This document shows positions 34,560 through 43,986 of a stretch of 64,000 bases of DNA, one piece after another. Made by a program: the position numbers and the translations under genes. Each line of letters starts with the position of its first letter. The first letter of the stretch is position 1. The stretch covers positions 62,001 to 126,000 of the forward strand of contig SAYS01000015.1 in NCBI GenBank assembly GCA_004015825.1, in the 5' to 3' direction. Origin of the DNA: Halovenus amylolytica (GTDB lineage: Archaea; Halobacteriota; Halobacteria; Halobacteriales; Haloarculaceae). Below the pieces are notes generated by a model. The model was not told where the DNA came from, made no database searches, and saw nothing but the letters and a program-made list of their open reading frames with translations.

Positions 34560-35693
34560 TTACCGCTCTGGAAACTCTGACAGCGCAGCCTCCAATCGCT
34601 CGTACTCCGCCCGTACCTCCTCGAGTTCGTCCTCGACACTGCCTGATTTCAGTCGCCGACGCTCCTCCTCGGAGAGATCCTCGGCGACGACTGCGCTGTT
34701 TCTGAGCCGCTCGTACTCTGTTTCTCGGGGCAGTGCACGAACTACCCGGAGCGACTCGACAGCGGACGGATCGATCCGATTGACTGCGCTCGTCAGCTCC
34801 TGACACAGCCAGCGCAGTTCGGTCGCCGTCGGCGGTGGCCAGTCGATCCGGAGCGGGTCGGCGTCGAGTTTGTCGAAGTACGCCCTGTGGTGGTCGACGG
34901 CGTGGACGAGACGCTCCGGATCGTCGACGTAGTGGCTCAGTTTCGAGCGCGAGTAGCCCCCGTATTCGAGCAACTTGGGGACCGGCTCGGTCCCGGGCGG
35001 GTCGTTGCGGATGTAGTCGGCTATTTCCGACGGTGGTGGCTCGAACTCGACGAGTGGATACCACTCCATCTCTTCGAGAAAGGCGACGACGGTTCGGGCT
35101 GACTCCTCCCGGTACAACTCCCTGAACGCCTCCGTCACGACCTCGTTGTAGGTTTCGATGGGTTCTCGAATACGCTCGGTGGGTGCATCTAGATCCGCGT
35201 CGGAAAGTGCCGCGAGTCGTTCGAGTTCGTCGAGTTCCGCCGCCAGTTCCTCGCAGCGAAAGGAGAGCTCTTTCCGTGTCTCGCGGTAGGCCTCGCGTGC
35301 CCCGTTGCGGTCTTCGAGTCGTTCGACCAGCTCACCAACCGGCTCTAGCTGTTCGTAGACGTGTTCGAAATCGCTGTCACTGAACCACTTCTGCTGGAGG
35401 TACTCGTCACACTCCTCGAAGATCTCGTATCGCAGGGTATCCGCCGAGATTTTGCCCATCACCTCGTCGATCCGGCTCTGGAAGGCGACGATCGTCTGGA
35501 TATCCCCGTCATCGCCAGTGACCTGATCCTGGAACCGGTCGAGCATCTCCGTCCAGGCCCTGTAGGCGTCGGCAAGCTCCTGCAGTTTTGTTTCGCCGTA
35601 CTCGTCGACGCGTTCCTGGGCAGCGTCGAGTTCCTGTGCACGCCGTTCGATCTCTGCGACGAGATCAGTCTCGGCTGGTTTACTCGTAGACAT
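34560..35693 (-). CDS. Haloarchaeal coiled-coil protein (DUF7118-like)
   Basis: A 377-residue, mainly helical, acidic protein. Long heptad-like stretches occur at about 5-60 ([20 protein letters not shown]) and 345-377 ([20 protein letters not shown]); the middle has [20 protein letters not shown] and [13 protein letters not shown]. No enzymatic motif. Starts inside the last codons of hisI (overlap 14 nt), so it is probably co-expressed. Family name from memory; role unknown. Confidence 0.65.
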   Translation of the reverse strand: MSTSKPAETDLVAEIERRAQELDAAQERVDEYGETKLQELADAYRAWTEMLDRFQDQVTGDDGDIQTIVAFQSRIDEVMGKISADTLRYEIFEECDEYLQQKWFSDSDFEHVYEQLEPVGELVERLEDRNGAREAYRETRKELSFRCEELAAELDELERLAALSDADLDAPTERIREPIETYNEVVTEAFRELYREESARTVVAFLEEMEWYPLVEFEPPPSEIADYIRNDPPGTEPVPKLLEYGGYSRSKLSHYVDDPERLVHAVDHHRAYFDKLDADPLRIDWPPPTATELRWLCQELTSAVNRIDPSAVESLRVVRALPRETEYERLRNSAVVAEDLSEEERRRLKSGSVEDELEEVRAEYERLEAALSEFPER

Positions 35694-36051
35694 CGTCTGG
35701 ATCGAACACCCTCTCTCCGACCTGTTCGCCGTCGATCGACCGGTAGAAGCAGGACTCGAAGCCAGTGTGGCAGGCTCCGCCCTCCTGCTCGACCAGATAC
35801 AGCAGGGCGTCGCCGTCACAGTCGACACGGATCTCCTCGACGTGCTGGAGGTGTCCGCTCGATCCGCCCTTCTTCCATAACTCGTCGCGGCTCCGGGAGT
35901 AGTAGTGTGCCAGTCCGGTTTCTCTGGTCTGTTCGACCGCCTCGCCGGAGGCGTAGGCGAGCATCAACACGTCACCCGAGGTGGCGTCCTGGGCGACGAC
36001 CGGCAGCAGGGACTGCTCGTCGAACGCGAGTTCAGGGGCGTCCGTACTCAT
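35680..36051 (-). CDS. hisI: Phosphoribosyl-AMP cyclohydrolase (histidine biosynthesis)
   Basis: A 123-residue HisI. It opens the ring of PR-AMP in step 3 of histidine synthesis. Visible are [54 protein letters not shown] and the zinc ligands in [15 protein letters not shown]. No HisE domain is fused, the archaeal form. ATG at 36051; divergent from the thermosome gene. No other his genes are nearby. Confidence 0.92.
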   Translation of the reverse strand: MSTDAPELAFDEQSLLPVVAQDATSGDVLMLAYASGEAVEQTRETGLAHYYSRSRDELWKKGGSSGHLQHVEEIRVDCDGDALLYLVEQEGGACHTGFESCFYRSIDGEQVGERVFDPDDVYE

Positions 36052-36248
36052 ACGTGTGCCGAGGACTGTCTGCCGCATAGGTCTTGTCCTCTCTCGATAC
36101 CGATCGATTCGATATTTAAAAAGCCAGGCACTCGACGACACTCTGTGATAGTCTGTCACACATTTCCGGACCGATGGCCCGTCTCCGGGATCTTTCTCCG
36201 CGTGGTTCCGGTCAGCACTGCCGGTAGTTCGGGCGGGAAACACATACA

Positions 36249-36256
36249 TTTATATA
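36249..36256 (+). promoter_or_regulatory. TATA box of the thermosome gene
   Basis: ttatatag-type sequence (tttatata at 36249-36256) ends about 27 nt before the ATG at 36283, a strong archaeal promoter element for a leaderless transcript. Confidence 0.6.
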
Positions 36257-36282
36257 GAACCACAGACAAACTTTCTCTTGAT

Positions 36283-37959
36283 ATGAGTCAGCAGCAGATG
36301 CAGGGCCAGCCCATGATCATTCTGGGCGAGGACGCCCAGCGAATGAAGGACAAGAGCGCGCAGGAACACAACATCTCGGCCGCCCGCGCGGTCGCGGAGT
36401 CGGTACGGTCGACACTCGGGCCGAAGGGGATGGACAAGATGCTCGTCACATCGCTCGGTGATATCGTCGTCACGAACGACGGTGTGACGATCCTCGAAGA
36501 GATGGACATCGACAACCCGACGGCAGAGATGATCGTCGAGGTTGCCCGCACACAGGAAGACGAGGCCGGCGACGGCACGACGACCGCCGTCTCGATCGCA
36601 GGCGAACTCCTCAAAAACGCCGAGGAGCTCCTCGAACAGGACATCCACCCGACTGCGATCATCAAAGGGTTCAATCTGGCCGCGACGCAGGCCCGGGCGG
36701 AACTCGACGAGATCGCCGTCGACATCGAGAGCGACGACCACGACGTGCTCCGGCAGATCGCCGAAACGTCGATGACCGGCAAAGGCGCCGAACAGCACAA
36801 AGAACACCTCGCCGAACTCGTCGTCGACGCCGCGCAGGCAGTCACCGTCGAGGCTGACGACGGCTCGACGATCGTCGATCTCGCCTTCCTGAAAGTCGAG
36901 ACCCAGACCGGGCGCTCGGCCGGCGACTCCGAACTCCTCAACGGCGCTGTCATCGACAAGGACGCGACCCACGAGGACATGCCGACGGACTTCGAGGATG
37001 CGAACACGCTACTCGTCGACTCCGCACTCGAACTCGACGAGGCCGAAGCAGACACGCAGGTCAGCGTCACCGACCCGAACCAGATCCAGGACTTCCTCGA
37101 CCAGGAAGAAAAACAGCTCCGCGAACTGGTCGACCAGATCGCCGACCTCGGTGCTGACGTCGTCTTCTGCCAGAAAGGTATCGACGACATGGTCCAGCAC
37201 TACCTCGCAAAAGAGGGTATCCTCGCTGTGCGCCGTGTCAAACGCTCGGATATCGAGTTCCTCCGCGAGGTACTCGGTGCCGATATCGTCTCGGATCTCT
37301 CGACTGCCACCGAGGATTATCTCGGCTCCGGTTCGGTCACCCGAGACGAGGACGAAGGGCTGTTCTACGTCGAAGGCACCGGCGACACCGTCCACGGTGT
37401 GACGCTGCTCCTCCGTGGTTCGACCGAACACGTCGTCGACGAGATCGAGCGTGGTGTGCAAGACGCACTCGACGTCGTCGGCAGTGCAGCCGGTACCGGA
37501 CAGGCGCTGCCGGGTGGCGGCGCGCCGGAAGTCGAACTCGCACGCCGGCTCAACGATTACGCCGACAGTGTCAGCGGCCGCGAACAGCTGGCCATCGAGG
37601 CCTTTGCGGACTCCCTCGAAGTCGTCCCGCGCGTGCTCGCCGAAAACGCCGGGCTCGACAGCATCGACACGCTCGTCGACCTCCGTTCCGCCCACGATGG
37701 CGGCGAGGAACGCGCCGGTCTGAACGTCTTCAGCGGCGATATCGAGGACACCTTCGAGGCTGGCATCGTCGAGACCGCGAGCGCGAAAAAGCAGGCACTC
37801 TCCTCGGCCAGCGAGGCCGCGAACCTCGTGCTCAAGATCGACGACATCATCTCTGCTGGCGATCTCTCGACCGAAGGCGAAGAGGATGCCGGCGGCCCAG
37901 GCGGTGGTATGGGCGGCATGGGCGGCGGTATGGGTGGCGGCATGGGCGGCATGATGTAA
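36283..37959 (+). CDS. thsA: Thermosome subunit (group II chaperonin)
   Basis: A 558-residue group II chaperonin subunit that forms two-ring ATP-driven folding chambers. ATP-binding motifs: STLGPKGMDKMLV (about 47-59), GDIVVTNDGVTILEEM and QEDEAGDGTTTAVSIAGELL. The C-terminus is a Gly/Met-rich GGMGGMGGGM-type tail, as usual. The ATG at 36283 (MSQQQMQGQPMIILGEDAQR) has a strong TATA box in leaderless position. Which paralogue (alpha, beta or other) is not decidable here, so the symbol is provisional. Confidence 0.93.
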   Translation: MSQQQMQGQPMIILGEDAQRMKDKSAQEHNISAARAVAESVRSTLGPKGMDKMLVTSLGDIVVTNDGVTILEEMDIDNPTAEMIVEVARTQEDEAGDGTTTAVSIAGELLKNAEELLEQDIHPTAIIKGFNLAATQARAELDEIAVDIESDDHDVLRQIAETSMTGKGAEQHKEHLAELVVDAAQAVTVEADDGSTIVDLAFLKVETQTGRSAGDSELLNGAVIDKDATHEDMPTDFEDANTLLVDSALELDEAEADTQVSVTDPNQIQDFLDQEEKQLRELVDQIADLGADVVFCQKGIDDMVQHYLAKEGILAVRRVKRSDIEFLREVLGADIVSDLSTATEDYLGSGSVTRDEDEGLFYVEGTGDTVHGVTLLLRGSTEHVVDEIERGVQDALDVVGSAAGTGQALPGGGAPEVELARRLNDYADSVSGREQLAIEAFADSLEVVPRVLAENAGLDSIDTLVDLRSAHDGGEERAGLNVFSGDIEDTFEAGIVETASAKKQALSSASEAANLVLKIDDIISAGDLSTEGEEDAGGPGGGMGGMGGGMGGGMGGMM

Positions 37960-38079
37960 GAAGGGCGTGAACGCAGTGAACGCCCTGGTTCGTGAGCGGC
38001 GACGGTTTCGTTTTTTGGAAATTCAGAACAGAAACCGTCGGCAGTCACGCTTTACTGTTCTCGCGTCGAAGGCACCGAC

Positions 38080-39351
38080 ATGCCACAGCGAGGTCGGCTA
38101 CCGGGCGCGTCCGGTCCGGACCAGATCGTCTGTCACGCCGACATCGACTGTTTTTACGCGTCCTGCGAACGACTCCGGGAGTCGGCACTCCGCGGCGAAC
38201 CCGTCGTCGTCGGGATGGGCTACGAGCCGGGCACCACGAACGGCGCGGTGGCCACGGCGAGCTACGAGGCCAGGGAGTTCGGTGTCGAGAGCGCACAGGC
38301 CATCTCGCAAGCACTCGACGCACTCCCGCGGAAGATCGACGCAGCGAAAGCCGACGACCAGTCCGTCGAGAAGGCTGGCTTCTATCGGCCCGTCGACATG
38401 GAGTACTACGAGTCCGTCGCGAGCGATATCAAGGCGATTCTCCACGAGCGGGCCGACACCGTCCGCGAGGTGAGCATCGACGAGGCGTATCTCGACCTGA
38501 CCGAGCGCGTCGAGTGGGGAGGGGAGCTTCGCTCGTTCGCCGCAGAGCTGAAAGCCGAGATCCGCGAGGAGGTCGGGGTGACAGCGAGTCTCGGTATCGC
38601 GCCGACGATGAGCGCCGCGAAGGTTGCGAGTGATCACGACAAACCGGACGGCCTGGTCGTCGTCGAACCGGGCGATGTCCAGTCTTTCTTCTCGGATCTC
38701 GATGTCGAGGAAGTCCACGGCGTCGGGCCGGTGACAGCCGCCGAGATGCGGGAGATGGGAATCGAGACGGCTGGCGATCTGGCTACCGCAGATCCAGCGC
38801 GTCTCGAAGCGGCGTTCGGGGAGCGTGGCCGTCGCGTTCACCGGTTTGCTCGTGGGGAGGACGGCCGCGAAGTCGAACCGAAGGGCCGCCCGAAGAGCTT
38901 CTCCCGGGAGTCGGCCTTTACCGAGGCGACGACCGACGAGGAGCGCCAGCGTGAACGACTCCAGACGCTGGCCGAGGCTGTCGCTGGGCGAGCAGACCAG
39001 CGCGGTGTCCTCTATCAGACGATCGGGATCAAGGTCGTTACACCGCCGTTCGACGTCCACACGCGAGCGAACTCGTTGTCGGGGCCGGTCGCAGACGAGG
39101 AACTCGTCGTCGACGTCGCGACGGAACTGTTCGAGGAGTTCGACGGCGAGGAGATCCGTAAACTCGGCGTTCGTGTCTCGAATCTCTCTTTTGGCTCGGA
39201 GAGTCAGCCCTCGCTTGCAGCCTTCTCGGGGGAGACGGACGCCGATTCGGAGGATGAATCTGTCGATGCCGGGGCCGTGTCGAAGGGGCAACCGATTGGT
39301 AGCGACGTCGAACCACCGGAAGGTCAGTCGTCGCTTCGGGATTTCGACTGA
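38080..39351 (+). CDS. dinB: DNA polymerase IV (Y-family)
   Basis: A 423-residue translesion polymerase. Active-site motifs: IVCHADIDCFYASCERLRES (first Asp), REVSIDEAYLDLTERVEWG (acidic pair) and the fingertip region near GVTASLGIAPTMSAAKVAS. The C-terminal tail is disordered and ends QSSLRDFD, resembling a PCNA-binding PIP box, with a second LAAFS-like site. ATG at 38080. Stands alone. Confidence 0.92.
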   Translation: MPQRGRLPGASGPDQIVCHADIDCFYASCERLRESALRGEPVVVGMGYEPGTTNGAVATASYEAREFGVESAQAISQALDALPRKIDAAKADDQSVEKAGFYRPVDMEYYESVASDIKAILHERADTVREVSIDEAYLDLTERVEWGGELRSFAAELKAEIREEVGVTASLGIAPTMSAAKVASDHDKPDGLVVVEPGDVQSFFSDLDVEEVHGVGPVTAAEMREMGIETAGDLATADPARLEAAFGERGRRVHRFARGEDGREVEPKGRPKSFSRESAFTEATTDEERQRERLQTLAEAVAGRADQRGVLYQTIGIKVVTPPFDVHTRANSLSGPVADEELVVDVATELFEEFDGEEIRKLGVRVSNLSFGSESQPSLAAFSGETDADSEDESVDAGAVSKGQPIGSDVEPPEGQSSLRDFD

Positions 39352-39515
39352 TATTGGTTGCTGTACATTCGGACAGATATTCGACCACCGTGAGAACGAG
39401 TGCTCACGAGGTCGCAATTCTTCAGTTCCGGATCGCCACCAGTATCAGTTTCGTATAACCACCAGTATGAGCCAAGGATTTTTATCAGGCAATCGCGTTC
39501 CTCCTTCTACGAGAT

Positions 39516-40022
39516 ATGTCTGCAGACGATACAGCTGACGGCGAACCCGGGACCGACGGCGCCGAAACTGATGATGCCTCACGGGACGTTCGCGAAAAAA
39601 TAGAGGAAGAAGCAGACAAGGCAATCGAGCAGTTCGACGAGGGAGTAGTCGATCTCCTCTCCTGGATCCTTGAAACCGAAACGCGAGCGCGTATCTACAT
39701 TCATCTCCGCCAGCATCCCGACAGCACGAGTGACGAAATCGCCGAGGGAACTGGCCTGTATCCGAGCACCGTTCGGGAGGCGCTCGCAGCACTGCACGAG
39801 GATGGGACTGTCACGCGGGGGAAACGCCAGAGTGAGGGCGCTGGGAACAACCCCTACGAGTACAGCGCGATCCCGCCGAGTGATCTCGTCGCCGAGGCTG
39901 TCGACGACGTACAGGGCCAGCTCAACGCCGTGTTCAATCTCGACCGGTATCTGGACGGGAGCGACGAGACCGACGACGAGCCCGTGACGATCAACGTCAC
40001 TGAAGAAGACGAGTCGTCGTGA
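39516..40022 (+). CDS. Winged-helix transcriptional regulator
   Basis: A 168-residue protein with a charged N-terminus and an HTH at about 50-110: DLLSWILETETRARIYIHLR, STSDEIAEGTGLYPSTVREA, LAALHEDGTVTRGKR. The C-terminal tail is acidic. The stop overlaps the GTG of the adenylyltransferase gene by 4 nt, so the two are coupled. Target unknown. Confidence 0.78.
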   Translation: MSADDTADGEPGTDGAETDDASRDVREKIEEEADKAIEQFDEGVVDLLSWILETETRARIYIHLRQHPDSTSDEIAEGTGLYPSTVREALAALHEDGTVTRGKRQSEGAGNNPYEYSAIPPSDLVAEAVDDVQGQLNAVFNLDRYLDGSDETDDEPVTINVTEEDESS

Positions 40023-40564
40023 CGGATCAATCCGAAGCCACTAAACATCGTGGTGCCATGCCAGAAGATATGCCTGTCGCGCTCGGTGGGACGTTCGATC
40101 CGGTTCACGACGGTCACCGTGCGCTGTTCGAGCGGGCCTTCGAACTCGGTGACGTGACGATCGGACTCACGAGCGACGAGCTCGCTCCGAAAACCCGCCA
40201 CGAGGATCGCCCGATCCGGTCCTACGAGCGCCGCCACAGTGCGCTCGACGAGGTGCTGTCGACGCTCGCCACCGAGTACGACCGGCGCTACGAGATCCGG
40301 AAACTCACCGAACCGACGGGGATCGCGACGGAACCACAGTTCGACGTACTCGTGATCTCACCGGAGACGAAGACGGGCGGGAAGCGGATCAACGAGATCC
40401 GTCGAGAACGCGGCCACGACCCCCTGGAACTCGAAGTCGTCGATCACGTCTACGCCGAGGACGGAGAGATTATTTCCTCGACGCGGATCGTCCACGGTGA
40501 GATCGACGAACACGGCAATCTCACGCCGGACCGAGAGGGACGCGTCCGTTCCGACTGCGAATAA
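40019..40564 (+). CDS. coaD: Phosphopantetheine adenylyltransferase (archaeal type)
   Basis: A nucleotidyltransferase that adenylates 4'-phosphopantetheine in CoA synthesis. The signature GGTFDPVHDGHRALFERAFE (HxGH) is at about 25-44, and IISSTRIVHGEIDE the second active-site region. It is the archaeal form, distantly related to bacterial CoaD. From GTG at 40019 it has 181 residues; an ATG at 40058 would remove the first 13. Coupled to the HTH gene before it. Confidence 0.85.
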   Translation: MTDQSEATKHRGAMPEDMPVALGGTFDPVHDGHRALFERAFELGDVTIGLTSDELAPKTRHEDRPIRSYERRHSALDEVLSTLATEYDRRYEIRKLTEPTGIATEPQFDVLVISPETKTGGKRINEIRRERGHDPLELEVVDHVYAEDGEIISSTRIVHGEIDEHGNLTPDREGRVRSDCE

Positions 40565-40873
40565 TCACCACCCCGGTGGCTGCAGACCGGTCTCTTTTAA
40601 CTGTTCTTTCCAGTGTTGCTGGACCGAGAGCCGAGAGACGCCGACAGCGTCGGCAACCTTCGTCTGGGAGCGCTGGTCGCCAGCGATCAATGCGCCGACG
40701 TAGAGTGAGGATGCCAGCTTCGCCTGTTTCGACCGTTCGGATTCGGGCACTGTCGAGAGGAAGACCTCGCGGGCGTGCGAGCGAGCGTCGGTCCCGAGAT
40801 CGAGCCGGTCGGCTGCCTGTTCGAGAGTCTCCAGCCAGTCGGCGTTGTCCACTTCGTCGCTGGCGCGGTACAC
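40565..40873 (-). CDS. Single cyclin-repeat protein related to TFB
   Basis: About 102 residues from GTG at 40873, matching the second cyclin repeat of archaeal TFB: LDLGTDARSHAREVFLSTVP, ASSLYVGALIAGDQRSQTKV and AVGVSRLSVQQHWKEQLKET. There is no zinc ribbon, B-finger or first repeat, so it cannot do all TFB does. GTG 40873 has the TATA box tttatatc (40896-40903) about 26 nt before it. A longer reading from TTG at 40918 would place the promoter inside the gene. It may act as a regulator; that is inference. Confidence 0.7.
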   Translation of the reverse strand: MYRASDEVDNADWLETLEQAADRLDLGTDARSHAREVFLSTVPESERSKQAKLASSLYVGALIAGDQRSQTKVADAVGVSRLSVQQHWKEQLKETGLQPPGW

Positions 40874-40895
40874 GCCTGACTGTAGTTCACACGGT

Positions 40896-40903
40896 GATAT
40901 AAA
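40896..40903 (-). promoter_or_regulatory. TATA box of the TFB-like gene
   Basis: On the minus strand tttatatc lies about 26 nt before the GTG at 40873, which fixes that codon as the likely leaderless start. Confidence 0.5.
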
Positions 40904-40958
40904 CGTTCCCGGCAGCAAGCGACACGTTCATTTGGGACGGTTGTAAACTGTGGACTGG

Positions 40959-41043
40959 GCGCGGGTAACCGAGCCAGGCCAAAGGTGCAGCGCTTAGGAC
41001 GCTGTCCCGTAGGGGTCCGCCGGTTCAAATCCGGTCCCGCGCA
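40959..41043 (+). tRNA. tRNA-Leu (anticodon TAG)
   Basis: 85 nt. Acceptor GCGCGGG/CCCGCGC; anticodon stem CAGCG/CGCTG with loop CTTAGGA (TAG); long variable arm as expected for tRNA-Leu; T arm CCGG region with GGTTCAAATCCGG; discriminator A. No intron. A duplicated 3' end lies 124 bp downstream. Confidence 0.92.
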
Positions 41044-41167
41044 CTGAACAAAGACTGCGAGCGTAGCGAGCAGTTTGCAGTGAGGGAGCAGGAGCGGATT
41101 TGAATTAGAGACGACGCGCGCAGCGTAGCGAGCACGTCTTCGCGTGGTTCAAATCCGGTCCCGCGCA
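41044..41167 (+). repeat. Spaced copy of the tRNA-Leu 3' end
   Basis: GGTTCAAATCCGGTCCCGCG is repeated exactly at 41146, continuing to CA at 41167, as in the tRNA (41022-41043). It is preceded by CGGATTTGAA (41095-41104), complementary to the T-arm, and by two short hairpins containing gagcgtagcga and gcagcgtagcgagc. The arrangement parallels that after tRNA-Thr. Confidence 0.75.
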
Positions 41168-41302
41168 TACTACCAGTACTGAACTTCACAGCGATCAGAT
41201 AGATCTCTCACAAACTGCCAGCCTCGCCCAGACTGTCTGCGTAACCCCATCCGTTTCCAGTTTTATCCAACAATTTGTCCTTATCTATATTTTTATGGAC
41301 AT

Positions 41303-41312
41303 AATATATTTA
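41303..41312 (+). promoter_or_regulatory. TATA box of the dipeptide transporter operon
   Basis: aatatattta is centred about 29 nt before the ATG at 41337 and would serve the five-gene operon. No other promoter is seen inside the operon. Confidence 0.5.
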
Positions 41313-41336
41313 TGTTGCTCACCCAATTTCCTGGAT

Positions 41337-42977
41337 ATGTCTGACGAGAGACCGATTCAGCGACGAACATTTCTCAAAGCGAGCGGTGCAGCAGCGGCCA
41401 CCGTCTCACTGGCTGGCTGTTCGAGTGGCGGTGACGACGGGAGTGATGACGACGGAAGCGACAACAACACGTCCGACGACGGGATGGACGACGGCAACAC
41501 GACCGACGACGGTGACGATGGTGACGAGATGGCGGAGTTCGAGGTATCCATCACGCAGGGGAACATGCCCTCCGGTCTCGACCCCCACGACCACCGGGAG
41601 ACACCGACCGACGTCGTGATGCTCCACGCCTACGAGGGCGTTCTGAATCGGGACGCCAGCGGGCAGATCCAGAACCGACTCGCCACCGAGTACGAGCGTG
41701 TCGAGGACGGACAGGCCCGCTTTACCATCCGTGAGGACGTCCAGTTCCACAACGGCGACGACCTCACGCCCGAGGATGTCGCCTACACCATCAACCGTAT
41801 CGTCGACGAAGAGGTCGGATTCGCGAGCCCACAGAACGACCAGCTCGCCGGCGTCTCCGAGGCCGAAGTCGCCGACGACGCCCGGGCTGTCGACGTCTAC
41901 TCTGATGGGCTCAACCCGACGGTCTTCTCCTCGTTTGCGACCTACTGCGACGTGATGCAACAGTCCTGGGTCGAAGAACGCGAGAAATCAGAGATCGGCC
42001 AGGATATGATGGGCACTGGCCCGTTCGAACTGGACAGCTACACCGAAGACCAGGAAGTCGTCCTCACCCGGAACGAGGACTACTGGAACGACCCCGCCGA
42101 GGTGTCGGAGGTTTCCTTCACTGCAGCGTCGGAGTCCAGCACGCGTGTCAACCAGCTACTCAACGGCGAGACAGATATTACAGTCAACGTCCCGCCCCAG
42201 GAGGTCAGCCGGGTGGAAAGTTCCGACAGCGCCAGAACCGAATCTGCGCCGAGTACCCGGATCCTCTACAACGGGATGCGGTACGACGTCGAGCCGTTCT
42301 CGGATCCGGATTTCCGACGGGCGATGAACTACGCCATCGATCTCGAAAGCATCGTCTCGAACGTACTGGAGGGTTTCGGCGATCAGACCGGGCAGCCGAC
42401 GCTCGAAGGCTTCGTCGGCTACAACGAGGATATCGATCCGTACCCATACGAACCCGACACTGCAGAACAACTCGTCGAAGATAGCGGGCACGCGGGTGTG
42501 GAAATCGAGTTGCATACACCGAACGGTCGATATCTGAAAGATTTCGCGATCGCACAGGCAGTCGTCGGCTACATCGACGAACTCGAGAACGTGTCGGCGT
42601 CGGTCAACCAGCGTGATTTCGGTTCGCTGACCGACGATCTCCTGACCGGCAACATCGAGGACAAACCGCCGTGGTATCTCATCGGCTGGGGCGAGGCGAC
42701 CTTCGACGGCGGGCTCGTCATCACGGCACTGCTGACGACCGACGGTGCGTTGAGCAGTTACAGCGACGACGAGGTCGATCAGCTGATGGCGGAGTCCGAC
42801 GACCAGAGTGGTGACGAACGACAGGCAACGCTCGAGGAAGTGAACCAGCTCATCCACGACCGGGCGCCGTGGATCTTCCTCAACAGACAGTACAGCGTCT
42901 ACGGGGCATCGGATCGGATCGACTGGGACGCACGCAGCGACGAGCGCATCGACGCCTACGAGATTTCCCGCCCGTAG
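41337..42977 (+). CDS. Dipeptide/oligopeptide ABC transporter substrate-binding lipoprotein
   Basis: A 546-residue SBP family 5 protein. The N-terminus QRRTFLKASGAAAATVSLAG, then C, is a twin-arginine signal with a lipobox, so it is exported folded and lipid-anchored. The linker is very acidic (GSDDDG). The body has YEGVLNRDASGQIQNRLATE, then VQFHNGDDLTPEDVAYTINR and a typical GTGPF near the centre. First gene of the operon; the permease follows after 3 nt. Specificity for peptides, or nickel, is not decided by sequence. Confidence 0.88.
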   Translation: MSDERPIQRRTFLKASGAAAATVSLAGCSSGGDDGSDDDGSDNNTSDDGMDDGNTTDDGDDGDEMAEFEVSITQGNMPSGLDPHDHRETPTDVVMLHAYEGVLNRDASGQIQNRLATEYERVEDGQARFTIREDVQFHNGDDLTPEDVAYTINRIVDEEVGFASPQNDQLAGVSEAEVADDARAVDVYSDGLNPTVFSSFATYCDVMQQSWVEEREKSEIGQDMMGTGPFELDSYTEDQEVVLTRNEDYWNDPAEVSEVSFTAASESSTRVNQLLNGETDITVNVPPQEVSRVESSDSARTESAPSTRILYNGMRYDVEPFSDPDFRRAMNYAIDLESIVSNVLEGFGDQTGQPTLEGFVGYNEDIDPYPYEPDTAEQLVEDSGHAGVEIELHTPNGRYLKDFAIAQAVVGYIDELENVSASVNQRDFGSLTDDLLTGNIEDKPPWYLIGWGEATFDGGLVITALLTTDGALSSYSDDEVDQLMAESDDQSGDERQATLEEVNQLIHDRAPWIFLNRQYSVYGASDRIDWDARSDERIDAYEISRP

Positions 42978-42980
42978 CGG

Positions 42981-43985
42981 ATGTCCCTCGCACGCTTTCT
43001 GCTTCGACGGAGCCTGCAGGGGATCTTCGTCATCTGGGGTGTCGTCACGGTCGTCTTCGGACTCCGGTTCATCGCGCCAGGGGCGCCGGAGAACGTATTG
43101 TTGCCACCCGACGTCAGCGAGGCGACCCGCCAACAGGTCGCGGCGGAACTCGGCCTCGATCAGCCCCTCTATCTGCAGTATTTCGATTATATCGTCGGGC
43201 TCCCCGTCGGGGATATGGGGACGTCGCTGGTCACCCGGACTCCGGCAAGTGGTCGCGTGCTCTCGACGCTGCCGGCGACGCTCGAACTGGCAATCGCAGC
43301 GACAGTCGTCGCGATCGTCATCGCGATCCCGCTGGGTGTCATCAGCGCGACGCGCCGGCACAAACCGGCCGACTACGGCGCGACGCTGTTCTCGCTCGTC
43401 GGAATCTCGACCCCCAATTTCTGGCTCGGGATCATGCTCGTCATCATCTTTTCCGTGCAAATCGGCTGGTTCCCCTCCAGTCGGCGGCCCGTCGGGATCG
43501 GTATCGATGCTATCCTCGCGGATCTGGTCGCCCTGCAACTGGAGGCCGCTGCCTCCGGACTGAGAGACTGGCTGTACTACATCACGCTGCCGGCGATCAC
43601 ACTCGGGACCTACTTCACCGCGCTGATTACCCGGCTGACAAGAAACGGGATGCTGGAGGAACTGGGCGAGGAGTACGTCAGGGCGGCCCGTGCGAAGGGG
43701 TTACCGGAGACACTGGTTCGGTACAAACACGCCCTTCGCAACACGCTCATCCCGATCATCACCGTGCTCGGACTCCAGCTAGGGACACTCATCGGTGGCG
43801 CAGTCATTACCGAGCGTGTCTTCCGATGGCCGGGGCTCGGGACGCTGATCATCAACTCGATTCAGGCACGCGACTGGCCCGTCGTCCAGGCCTCGATCAT
43901 CATCATCGGGGTGGGGTTCGTCGTGCTGAATATCCTCGTCGACGCACTCTATACGTACATCAATCCACAGGTAGGTGAAAACTGA
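42981..43985 (+). CDS. dppB: Dipeptide/oligopeptide ABC transporter permease 1
   Basis: A 334-residue DppB/OppB-type permease with about six TM helices. The N-terminal TM is LQGIFVIWGVVTVVFGLRFI, and the conserved cytoplasmic loop has EEYVRAARAKGLPETLVRYK, the site that contacts the ATPases. Between them is the periplasmic LPPDVSEATRQQVAAELGLD seen in this family. It pairs with the next permease. Gene symbol by family. Confidence 0.88.
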   Translation: MSLARFLLRRSLQGIFVIWGVVTVVFGLRFIAPGAPENVLLPPDVSEATRQQVAAELGLDQPLYLQYFDYIVGLPVGDMGTSLVTRTPASGRVLSTLPATLELAIAATVVAIVIAIPLGVISATRRHKPADYGATLFSLVGISTPNFWLGIMLVIIFSVQIGWFPSSRRPVGIGIDAILADLVALQLEAAASGLRDWLYYITLPAITLGTYFTALITRLTRNGMLEELGEEYVRAARAKGLPETLVRYKHALRNTLIPIITVLGLQLGTLIGGAVITERVFRWPGLGTLIINSIQARDWPVVQASIIIIGVGFVVLNILVDALYTYINPQVGEN

Positions 43986-43986
43986 G

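Noticed and set aside
39352..39515. Repeat family with ccaccagtat(g) words here and at about 32720
   Set aside because: Short words recur around 32700-32730 and 39410-39470, but length and order are not consistent enough to define an element.
42156..43538. 460-codon open frame on the minus strand
   Set aside because: Overlaps the well-supported substrate-binding and permease genes of the dpp operon; no domain seen.
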